Shown: one piece after another, positions 36,418-43,265 of the stretch | Layout of the letters: every line of letters begins with the position of its first letter | Position numbering within the stretch: the first letter of the stretch is position 1 | Source of the DNA: an uncultured Bacteroidales bacterium | Lineage (GTDB): Bacteria; Bacteroidota; Bacteroidia; Bacteroidales; UBA932 | NCBI GenBank assembly: GCA_944326325.1 | Contig: CALVDQ010000002.1 | Coordinates: 62,001-126,000, forward strand | Reading direction: 5' to 3' | Length of the DNA stretch: 64,000 bases | Translations under genes and position numbers: made by a program | Notes under the pieces: model-generated | The model's database searches: none | Told to the model about the DNA's origin: nothing | What the model saw: only the letters and a program-made list of their open reading frames with translations

Positions 36418-37710
36418 TCAGAAATCGGCGGCAGACTTCATCTTGCCGGCGATCCTGTCGTTGCACAGGTTGCCGATGCTGCCTGCGTGGGTGTGCCGTA
36501 CAGTCTTTTCGGCATGGAACCGGCCTTCGTTCACTTCTATACCCACACTCTTGTAGGCATCCCTGAACGGCATCCCGGCGAGAGCCCTTCTGTTGACTTC
36601 CTCCACGGTGAACAGGTAGTCGTAGATCGGGGAGTCCAGGATACGTGGATTCACCTTGATTTCGCGGAGCATGAATCCTGTCATCCTTATGCACTTGTGC
36701 ATCAGTTCCAGGGCCGGGAAGAGTATGTCCTTGAGCAGCTGGAAGTCCCTGTGGTAGCCGTGGGGCATGTTGCTGCAGAGCATGGATATCTGGCTTTCGC
36801 AGGAGAGGATGCGGTTGCAGTTCCCGCGGATGATTTCCCATACGTCAGGGTTCTTCTTGTGCGGCATGATGCTGGACCCTGTCGTGAGCTCGTCGGGGAA
36901 GGAGATGAACCCGAAGTTCGGGCACATGTACAGGCAGCAGTCCGCGGCGAACTTGTTCAAGGTCAGGGCTATGCTTCCTATGGCTGACGCCACTGCCTTC
37001 TCTGCCTTGCCGCGGCTGAGCTGGGCGGCTATGACATTGTAGTCCAGGTCTTCGAATCCGAGAAGCCTTGTGGTCATCTCCCTGTCGAGCGGGAAGGAGT
37101 TGCCGTAGCCGGCGGCTGAGCCGAGCGGATTCTGGTTCACGAGGTGATATGCCCCCTTCAGCATATGCATGTCATCGGCAAGCGCTTCCGCATACCCTCC
37201 GAACCACAGTCCGAAGGAGGACGGCATGGCTACCTGCCCGTGGGTGTATCCCGGAAGCATCACGTCCCTGTGCTTCTCGCTGAGGGCCATGAGAATGTTG
37301 AAAAGTTCCATGACCTCATCCCTGACCTTGCGGAGTTCGTCCCTCAGGAAAAGCTTGATGTCCACGAGCACCTGGTCGTTTCTCGAACGTCCGGAGTGTA
37401 TCTTCTTGCCCACGTCCCCGAGCCTCCTGGTGAGCAGAAGCTCCACCTGGGAGTGGATGTCCTCCACATCGTCTTCAAGGACGAAGCGCCCTGTCTCTAT
37501 CTCCCCGAGTATTCCGTCAAGTGCCGCGGTGAGGGCGGCCAGCTCGTCTGCCGTGAGCAGTCCGATGGATTCCAGCATCTTGATATGGGCCTTGGACCCG
37601 ATGACGTCATATCTGGCGAGAGCCATGTCCAGCACCCTGTCGTTGCCTACAGTGAAGTCCTCTACTATGTCCGAGGCCTTCGTCCCCTTGTTCCAAAGTG
37701 TGTCTGCCAT
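36418..37710 (-). CDS. argH: Argininosuccinate lyase
   Basis: Splits argininosuccinate to arginine and fumarate, the last step of the pathway. 430 residues of the fumarase/aspartase superfamily with the signature GSSIMPHKKNPD, IHSGRSRNDQ and the HTGRSRN-type substrate loop, opening MADTLWNKGTKASDIVEDF. It is slightly shorter than many homologues but has all catalytic segments. It is the last gene of the operon, 19 bases after mgsA. Confidence 0.97.
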   Translation of the reverse strand: MADTLWNKGTKASDIVEDFTVGNDRVLDMALARYDVIGSKAHIKMLESIGLLTADELAALTAALDGILGEIETGRFVLEDDVEDIHSQVELLLTRRLGDVGKKIHSGRSRNDQVLVDIKLFLRDELRKVRDEVMELFNILMALSEKHRDVMLPGYTHGQVAMPSSFGLWFGGYAEALADDMHMLKGAYHLVNQNPLGSAAGYGNSFPLDREMTTRLLGFEDLDYNVIAAQLSRGKAEKAVASAIGSIALTLNKFAADCCLYMCPNFGFISFPDELTTGSSIMPHKKNPDVWEIIRGNCNRILSCESQISMLCSNMPHGYHRDFQLLKDILFPALELMHKCIRMTGFMLREIKVNPRILDSPIYDYLFTVEEVNRRALAGMPFRDAYKSVGIEVNEGRFHAEKTVRHTHAGSIGNLCNDRIAGKMKSAADF

Positions 37711-37729
37711 AAGAATTGTTGACCGGTTT

Positions 37730-38185
37730 TCAGAGTTTCCTGTTCTTGTAAGATTCGATGCATGCAGGGATGATGCGCTCGTAGGTCTCGTCCCTGTACA
37801 GCGGCGAAGATATTATGAAATCCGCGGTGCTCCTGTTGGTGGCGAAAGGTATGTTGTACAGGGAAGCAAGCCTTACGAGGCTCATCACATCGTTCTGATG
37901 CCCCTGCATGATGAGGTTGTCACAGAAGAACACCAGCATATCTACCTTTCCTTCAGCTATGAGAGCCCCTATTTGCGCATCTCCTCCCAGCGGGCCGCTC
38001 AGCAGCTTTTCCATCTGAGGCTTGTTTTCTCCGAGCACTTCCGACAGGGCTTCTTCCACCAGCCTGCCGGTCGTTCCTGTGCAGAATAACGTACAATCTT
38101 TCAGCGAGCCGGCATTGAACCTGACCCAGCTTACGAGTTCCTGTTTGCGGGCATCATGTGCCACGAGTGCGATTTTCCTGATCAT
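37730..38185 (-). CDS. mgsA: Methylglyoxal synthase
   Basis: Converts dihydroxyacetone phosphate to methylglyoxal and phosphate, a bypass of lower glycolysis used when sugar phosphates accumulate. 151 residues with IALVAHDARK, TGTTGRL, the catalytic-Asp segment GGDAQIGA and DNLIMQGHQNDV. It sits between argE and argH with short gaps (60 and 19 bases), an unexpected place for a carbon-overflow enzyme. The bases before the ATG (AAGGAAATCC) serve as its ribosome-binding site. Confidence 0.96.
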   Translation of the reverse strand: MIRKIALVAHDARKQELVSWVRFNAGSLKDCTLFCTGTTGRLVEEALSEVLGENKPQMEKLLSGPLGGDAQIGALIAEGKVDMLVFFCDNLIMQGHQNDVMSLVRLASLYNIPFATNRSTADFIISSPLYRDETYERIIPACIESYKNRKL

Positions 38186-38245
38186 GGATTTCCTTAAAAT
38201 TTACCCGAAAATACGTTATAAAATCGACATTTGAAAATTTAGACG

Positions 38246-39394
38246 TCATAAGTCTTTCCGAGGATTTCCCTGCATCGCCCTGGCGAAATCCCTGATGAAG
38301 CCGATGTATGTCCTTATGGCTTCCGAGATCTCGGCTGTCATGATGAACTCATCCTTCCTGTGTGACCTTGCCGACTCCCCGGGACCCATCTTTATTGCAT
38401 CGCATCCTGTCCTGAGCCAGTCCGAGGTGGTCGGGGAGGAATAAGTCCCAATGCCTAACCGTCCGATGCACTCCGCCAGCGGGGATCCGGGATATGTGGC
38501 CGAGGACCTGTTCTTCAGGTTCCTTGCTTTCAGCCTGCTCTTGCATACTGCCTGGAGCGCGTCGAGGATTTCCTTGTTGCCGTACATTTCCGTAGGCCGT
38601 ATGTCCACTACGAACCGGCATCTGTCCGGGATTACGTTGTGGGCCGAACCGGCCTCTATCTGAGTGACATTCAGTCTGACCGTCCCCATGACAGGGGAGA
38701 CTTTGCCGAAAACGTATTTCCGGAGTCTGTCAATGTCTTCGAGCGCTATGTACAGGGCGTTCACGCCTGTTCCGTTGGCTGCATGGCCGCTGACCCCTTC
38801 GGCTTCACCGTCTATCACCAGCAGTCCGCGTTCGGAGGTGGCGGCTTTCATTCCCGTAGGCTCCCCGATTATCGCCCATTCCGGTCTTCCTGCATCTTCA
38901 AGTCCCGGAATCATGTTGAAATTCTCCCAGATCCAGCTCATCCCGCCAGGTCCGGACCTCTCTTCCTCGCAGCTCAGCACAAGAAGAAGGTTGAAGGGGA
39001 GTTCTTCCTTGTAGAAATACCTGAAGGCGGCGCACATAGACACCACCGACCCTCCGTCGTCGTTGCTTCCGAGCCCGCAGACAATGTCTTCCTTCCCGCA
39101 TCCGAAAATTTCCCTTGCTTTTTCATAGTCAGGCCTGTACGGGTCAAAGGAATAGCCTTCCGCAGGGGGGACCGTGTCGATGTGGGCGTTCAGCATCAGG
39201 GTCTTTCTGGCAGGGTTGAAACGGTCGCAGAGTGCCACGATGTTGTTTTTCACAGTCTCGTGGCGTATCCCGTATTTTTCCAGTAGTCCGGATATGTAGT
39301 CACGCACGGCAGTTTCTTCGAAAGACGGCGACGGTATCGCCACCATCCCTCTCAACATTCCGACAGCGTCGTGTGTCAGGTCTCCGATGTTCAT
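38246..39394 (-). CDS. argE: M20-family deacylase, N-acyl-citrulline/ornithine type
   Basis: Predicted to remove the N-acyl group from N-succinyl- (or N-acetyl-) citrulline after the ArgF' step. 382 residues with the dinuclear metal ligands in MLNAHIDTVPP, SNDDGGS and SCEEERSG, and a dimerisation domain in the middle. I start at MNIGDLTHDAVGML because it aligns with the family; an in-frame ATG at 39436 overlaps the argB stop as ATGA and would add 14 residues, so translational coupling from there is also possible. It lies directly after argB. Confidence 0.9.
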   Translation of the reverse strand: MNIGDLTHDAVGMLRGMVAIPSPSFEETAVRDYISGLLEKYGIRHETVKNNIVALCDRFNPARKTLMLNAHIDTVPPAEGYSFDPYRPDYEKAREIFGCGKEDIVCGLGSNDDGGSVVSMCAAFRYFYKEELPFNLLLVLSCEEERSGPGGMSWIWENFNMIPGLEDAGRPEWAIIGEPTGMKAATSERGLLVIDGEAEGVSGHAANGTGVNALYIALEDIDRLRKYVFGKVSPVMGTVRLNVTQIEAGSAHNVIPDRCRFVVDIRPTEMYGNKEILDALQAVCKSRLKARNLKNRSSATYPGSPLAECIGRLGIGTYSSPTTSDWLRTGCDAIKMGPGESARSHRKDEFIMTAEISEAIRTYIGFIRDFARAMQGNPRKDL

Positions 39395-39432
39395 CTCAGT
39401 CTGATGTGTAAGTGTGTGGCGCTCCGGGCCGG

Positions 39433-40233
39433 TCATCTGTCCAGACAGACTGTCTGCCTGTCGTTGAGGATGTTGTCCGAGTTCTTTATGACTACCTTGG
39501 ATACTCCGTGCCTTATCGCACTGAAAGCGTTCTCCAATTTTGGCAGCATCCCGTCAGCCACAATCCCGTCAGCCTTCAGTTTCCCGAAACAAGCTGGGTC
39601 TATCTCCGGTATCAGGCTTCCTTCGTCATCCTTGTCAAGCAACACCCCGTCTTTTTCGAAACAGTAGACAAGCTCCGTCTCCTTTTTTGACGAAAGGCTC
39701 ACGGCTATGGATGATGCTACTGTATCTGCGTTGGTATTCAGCAGGTTGCCGTCCTTGTCACAGGTTATCGCACTGAACACGGGCGTGAGCCCAGCCTCGA
39801 TGAACCTGATTATGAGTCCGCTGTCTATATTTTCCGGAGAAAGGTCTCCTACAAAGCCGTAATCTACGGTCTCACCGGTGGATGCCAGTTTTACGGGCGG
39901 TCTTTTGGCAGCCGTTATGACAGCCCCGTCGGCTCCGGAGAGCCCGATTGCGTTGCATCCGTTCTTCTGCAGCAGGGCGGTTATGCTTTTGTTGCACCAT
40001 CCGGCATACACCATCGTGACTATCTTCAGGGTCTCTGCATCCGTCACTCTCCGGCCTTCTATCATCACGGGAGTGAGCCCCAGCTTCTTCTGCATCGCAC
40101 TTGCTATCGCCCCGCCTCCGTGGACCAGCACCTTCGCCCCTGGTACCGCAGCGAATTCCCTGGCGAACTTCTCCAGTTTCGCCTGGTTGTCCACTACGTT
40201 TCCGCCTATCTTGAATACCTGTATTTTTCCCAT
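39433..40233 (-). CDS. argB: N-acylglutamate kinase
   Basis: Phosphorylates the gamma-carboxylate of N-acylglutamate. 266 residues from MGKIQVFKIGGNVVDNQAKL, with the VHGGGAIASAMQKK nucleotide-acid kinase loop, INADTVASSIA-type motif (NTNADTVASS) and a conserved C-terminus. The open frame extends 82 codons further upstream but that part is the shadow of argF'. No N-terminal arginine-sensing helix is present, so feedback by arginine through this enzyme is unlikely. The acyl group is probably succinyl, given ArgF'. Confidence 0.94.
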   Translation of the reverse strand: MGKIQVFKIGGNVVDNQAKLEKFAREFAAVPGAKVLVHGGGAIASAMQKKLGLTPVMIEGRRVTDAETLKIVTMVYAGWCNKSITALLQKNGCNAIGLSGADGAVITAAKRPPVKLASTGETVDYGFVGDLSPENIDSGLIIRFIEAGLTPVFSAITCDKDGNLLNTNADTVASSIAVSLSSKKETELVYCFEKDGVLLDKDDEGSLIPEIDPACFGKLKADGIVADGMLPKLENAFSAIRHGVSKVVIKNSDNILNDRQTVCLDR

Positions 40234-40289
40234 TGTCTGACTGTTTGGAAATTGTTCTGTCCGGCCATGCCTGTCCGGTCCGCCCGGAT

Positions 40290-41243
40290 TCACAGACCGG
40301 CCAATATCTCTTTCAGGACAGTCTGGGCCGATACCACCCTGTTCGCAGCTTCCGGAATCACGATCGACTGCGGGCTCTCGATCACCTCGTCCGTCACAAT
40401 CATGTTCCTCCTGACCGGCAGACAGTGCATGAAGTACGCATTGTCCGTCAGTGCCATCTTCCTGCTGTCCACTGTCCAACTGCGGTCCATGCTCAGCACC
40501 TTACCGTAATTGTCCCCGGTGTAGGCGGCCCAGTTTTTCGCATAGATGAAATCAGCCCCTTCGAAGGCCTTGTCCTGGTCATATTCCACCTTCGCCTTGC
40601 CGACAAATGCCGGATCCAGTTCATATCCTTCGGGGTGGGTGATGACAAATTCGTAGTCTGTCAGGTTGATGCCTTCGGCAAACGAGTTCGGCACAGCCTG
40701 CGGCAAAGCTTTCGGATGGGGAGCCCATGTCATCACGATCTTCGGCTTTTCCTTTTTCTTGTATTCCTCGATCGTAATCATGTCGGCGAATGTCTGCAGC
40801 GGATGTCTTGTCGCGGCTTCCATGCTGAATACCGGTTTCCCTGAATACTGTATGAACTCATTGAGTATCTTTTCGGTATAGTCTTCCTCCTTGTTCTCGA
40901 ACCTTGCGAAGGACCTCACCCCGATGATGTCGCAGTAGCATCCCATCACCGGAATCGCCTCAAGTAGATGTTCCGGCTTGTCCCCGTCCATTATCACCCC
41001 TCTTTCCGTCTCCAGTTTCCATGCACCCTGGTTCACGTCGAGCACGATTACGTTCATCCCGAGGTTCATGGCTGCCTTCTGCGTGCTCAGCCTCGTCCGC
41101 AGGCTCGAATTGAAGAATATCATCAGCAGCGTCCTGTTCCTGCCGAGTTCCTGGTCCGCGAACGGATTTTCCTTGACGTACCTTGCCTTTGCAAAGGCCT
41201 CGTCGAGATTCCCAAGCTGGGTTACCGAAGTGAAATGTCTCAT
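40290..41243 (-). CDS. argF': N-succinylornithine carbamoyltransferase (ArgF')
   Basis: Transfers carbamoyl phosphate to an N-acylated ornithine, bypassing free ornithine. 317 residues with the carbamoyl-phosphate loop FFNSSLRTRLST, the MEAATRHPLQTFAD region and HCLPVRRN. Residue 90 is Pro (within GDKPEHL), the position where Bacteroides fragilis succinylornithine transcarbamylase has Pro90 and acetylornithine enzymes have Glu. This predicts N-succinyl-L-ornithine as substrate. It is the first gene of the argF'-argB-argE-mgsA-argH operon. Confidence 0.95.
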   Translation of the reverse strand: MRHFTSVTQLGNLDEAFAKARYVKENPFADQELGRNRTLLMIFFNSSLRTRLSTQKAAMNLGMNVIVLDVNQGAWKLETERGVIMDGDKPEHLLEAIPVMGCYCDIIGVRSFARFENKEEDYTEKILNEFIQYSGKPVFSMEAATRHPLQTFADMITIEEYKKKEKPKIVMTWAPHPKALPQAVPNSFAEGINLTDYEFVITHPEGYELDPAFVGKAKVEYDQDKAFEGADFIYAKNWAAYTGDNYGKVLSMDRSWTVDSRKMALTDNAYFMHCLPVRRNMIVTDEVIESPQSIVIPEAANRVVSAQTVLKEILAGL

Positions 41244-41264
41244 ATCGTTTCTGTTAAGTCCGCC

Positions 41265-41286
41265 TTATGACGGATTGTGATCATAA
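41265..41286. promoter_or_regulatory. Inverted repeat in the argF' leader, possible operator
   Basis: TTATGA (41265-41270) and TCATAA (41281-41286) separated by ten bases lie between the -7 box and the start codon. Place and symmetry suit a repressor site, perhaps of an ArgR-type protein, but this is only a suggestion. Confidence 0.3.
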
Positions 41287-41316
41287 AATTGCAGCCTGTG
41301 GTGTCGGCACAGATTA

Positions 41317-41324
41317 CAAACTTA
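41317..41324 (-). promoter_or_regulatory. TAnnTTTG -7 box of the argF' operon
   Basis: TAAGTTTG on the minus strand, about 73 bases before the argF' ATG. The -33 element is not clear. Confidence 0.6.
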
Positions 41325-41430
41325 ATAAATTTTCTTTGTTCCGGGTACAGGCCGGCCGGCAATTCCGTCATTCCGTCCCCTGAAATCTGCATTCCGTCGG
41401 AAACCGCTTTACCGGTTCTCCGTAAGACTC

Positions 41431-41438
41431 TACTTTTG
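41431..41438 (+). promoter_or_regulatory. Distal TAnnTTTG box upstream of the PUL2 sigma gene
   Basis: TACTTTTG, followed by AAAAGGA and an ATG at 41459 in frame with the sigma factor gene. Confidence 0.5.
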
Positions 41439-41618
41439 CGGCAAAAGGAATGATAGATATGAAAAAGTTCATGTTTTTGATTGTCATTGTATTGTCGGCA
41501 GGTATTTCCAGGGCTGCTGGCCGCGTGCGTCTTCAACCATGTCCGGGTTCCTGCACGTTTGGTCGAAAAAAAATCGTCCTGTCCTTGTCCGGCCTGTACC
41601 GAATTCGGAAATTTTCCG

Positions 41619-41626
41619 TAAGTTTG
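41619..41626 (+). promoter_or_regulatory. Proximal TAnnTTTG box of the PUL2 sigma gene
   Basis: TAAGTTTG, ending 33 bases before the chosen sigma start at 41660. The leader then holds GAGGAG and GGAGAAG ribosome-binding sequences. Confidence 0.6.
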
Positions 41627-41659
41627 CCGCCCACACATTACAGAGGAGCGCAGGAGAAG

Positions 41660-42247
41660 ATGGAGCAGATGACAGGACCGGATGATATTGTTGTCAGGAT
41701 AAGCCGTTCGGACAGGGCGGCTTTCGACGAGCTGTACCGTATGTTCTATCCACTGCTGGTGAACTATGCTTCCCTGATGGTGTCAAGGGAGACAGCCAAG
41801 GACATTGTACATGACGTCTTCTTCCGGCTCTGGACTGTCAGGGAAAGCCTTCTGCCTCAATCCGGGACGGGGGGGGGTAACATACGTAGTTTCCTGCTGC
41901 GCAGTACATATAATGCGTGCATAAGCGTAATCCGCAAGCAACTTTCCCGGCTCAACCACGGAAAGCTGGCCATGGGGGATATCGAAGAATATTACCGTTT
42001 CTATGATGTGGACAGGAACGATATCCTCCAGAAACTCTACAGCCGGGACATCCGCGAATCTCTCGATGCCGCTATCGGCAGCCTGCCCCCGCGATGCCGT
42101 GAGATATTCCTCATGAACTATGTGGAAAACCTGTCGGCCCGGGAAATCAGCGAAAAGCTCGGGATCAGCGTTTCTACAGTCGAGAACCAGATACATACCG
42201 CACTGGTCCGTCTCAGGGCCTTCATAAAAAAATCAAATTTCCTATAG
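41660..42247 (+). CDS. ECF RNA polymerase sigma factor (PUL2)
   Basis: 195 residues with sigma region 2 (AAFDELYRMFYPLLVNYAS, AKDIVHDVFFRLWTVRES) and region 4 (LSAREISEKLGISVSTVENQIHTALVRL). Start chosen at MEQMTGPDD because of the GGAGAAG just upstream and the family length; the frame is open back to 41450 with an N-terminal hydrophobic segment that a sigma factor should not have. It should control the PUL2 operon together with the FecR gene that begins 45 bases downstream. Confidence 0.93.
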   Translation: MEQMTGPDDIVVRISRSDRAAFDELYRMFYPLLVNYASLMVSRETAKDIVHDVFFRLWTVRESLLPQSGTGGGNIRSFLLRSTYNACISVIRKQLSRLNHGKLAMGDIEEYYRFYDVDRNDILQKLYSRDIRESLDAAIGSLPPRCREIFLMNYVENLSAREISEKLGISVSTVENQIHTALVRLRAFIKKSNFL

Positions 42248-42292
42248 GTGCTTTTTCCTCCGGTCGCGTATATAATCCGTAACGCGACAAGG

Positions 42293-43159
42293 ATGAGGAA
42301 TATATCAGACAGTTTTACGGATGAACTCAGGACGCTCGACCACGCCCTGCATTTCCTCCTTTCAGGGACTCCGGACACTGATGTGGAAGAGTCTCTGGAA
42401 GCGTTGAATGCGCGTATCGATGCCGAGCAGCGCATTGCACGCAGGTCAAGGCTGAGACGCTGGCTCTATCCGGCGGCCGCGGCGGTGGCCGTAATCCTTG
42501 TAACGGCGGCGATAACGTTCTCCCTTACATACGATGACGGTATCCAGTGTTACTCCAATGCCGGTGAAGCCGCAGTCATGGTAAGCCTGCCGGACGGAAC
42601 GCAGGTGTGGATGAACCCCGGCACCGAGATGACTTTCGACAAGAACTTCAACGCCGAGGAGAGGAATGTGACTGTCGTCGGGGAGGCCTATTTCGATGTA
42701 GTGCACAACCCTGACTGCCCTTTCATAGTCACTACGGAGAGTTTCAAGGTAAAGGTGCTCGGTACGGTTTTCAACGTGAAGGCCTTTCCAGGGGACGCAA
42801 GACCGGAAGTCTCGCTTGCACAGGGCTCTGTAGCGATGCAGAACCTTGACGGCGTGAACCTCGTACGTCTCCGTCCGGGGCAGCAGGCAGTCCTGGACAA
42901 GTCCGCCGATGCACTTGAGATAAGCGATATCTACATAGGGGATATGCTGATGAGACACTATGGAGCCGTCTCGCTGCACAACGCCACCGTAAAGGAGATA
43001 GTGACGGAAATTTCGGATGTCTACGGAGTCAGGATAGCGGTGGAGGGAAAGGATGAAGGCACCACATATAATTTCAGTTTCCAGAAAGACAGCGATATAG
43101 GTGATATCCTGGATATGCTGGAATTTGTTTGCGGAGACCTCAGGTTCAGCCTGGAATAG
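42293..43159 (+). CDS. FecR-family anti-sigma factor (PUL2)
   Basis: 288 residues opening MRNISDSFTDELRTLDHALHF. A cytoplasmic N-terminal part, one membrane segment (about residues 61-79) and a periplasmic FecR domain (DGTQVWMNPGTEMTFD, VVGEAYFDVVHNPDCPF), then a C-terminal DUF4974-type region. It is the partner of the preceding sigma factor and of the STN domain in the following SusC. The gap to susC is 106 bases and contains two hairpins. Confidence 0.93.
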   Translation: MRNISDSFTDELRTLDHALHFLLSGTPDTDVEESLEALNARIDAEQRIARRSRLRRWLYPAAAAVAVILVTAAITFSLTYDDGIQCYSNAGEAAVMVSLPDGTQVWMNPGTEMTFDKNFNAEERNVTVVGEAYFDVVHNPDCPFIVTTESFKVKVLGTVFNVKAFPGDARPEVSLAQGSVAMQNLDGVNLVRLRPGQQAVLDKSADALEISDIYIGDMLMRHYGAVSLHNATVKEIVTEISDVYGVRIAVEGKDEGTTYNFSFQKDSDIGDILDMLEFVCGDLRFSLE

Positions 43160-43167
43160 TCTCCGCT

Positions 43168-43210
43168 GCGGGAGCACTCCCGCGTGCCGGATGCCGGAAT
43201 ATCCTTCCGG
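43168..43210 (+). other. Two consecutive stem-loops before susC of PUL2
   Basis: GCGGGA-GCAC-TCCCGC (43168-43183) and CCGGAA-TATCC-TTCCGG (43194-43210). Neither is followed by a T-run, so they look like leader structures or RNA stability elements rather than terminators. Confidence 0.5.
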
Positions 43211-43265
43211 GTCCGCCGCAGATACCACGGAATTACACACTTTATTAAGAACTGATATAGCCAAT

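Larger units (their letters stand above)
41244..41659. other. 416-base divergent spacer between argF' and the PUL2 sigma gene
   Basis: Contains the argF' -7 box and inverted repeat on the left, and on the right two plus-strand TAnnTTTG boxes (41431-41438 and 41619-41626). From 41450 a reading frame with a signal-peptide-like start runs without a stop into the sigma factor gene. I see no RNA gene here. Confidence 0.6.

Noticed and set aside
41877..41883. Run of seven G in the PUL2 sigma gene, a possible phase-variation tract
   Set aside because: The frame is intact through it and one short homopolymer is weak evidence for slippage control; worth only a note.
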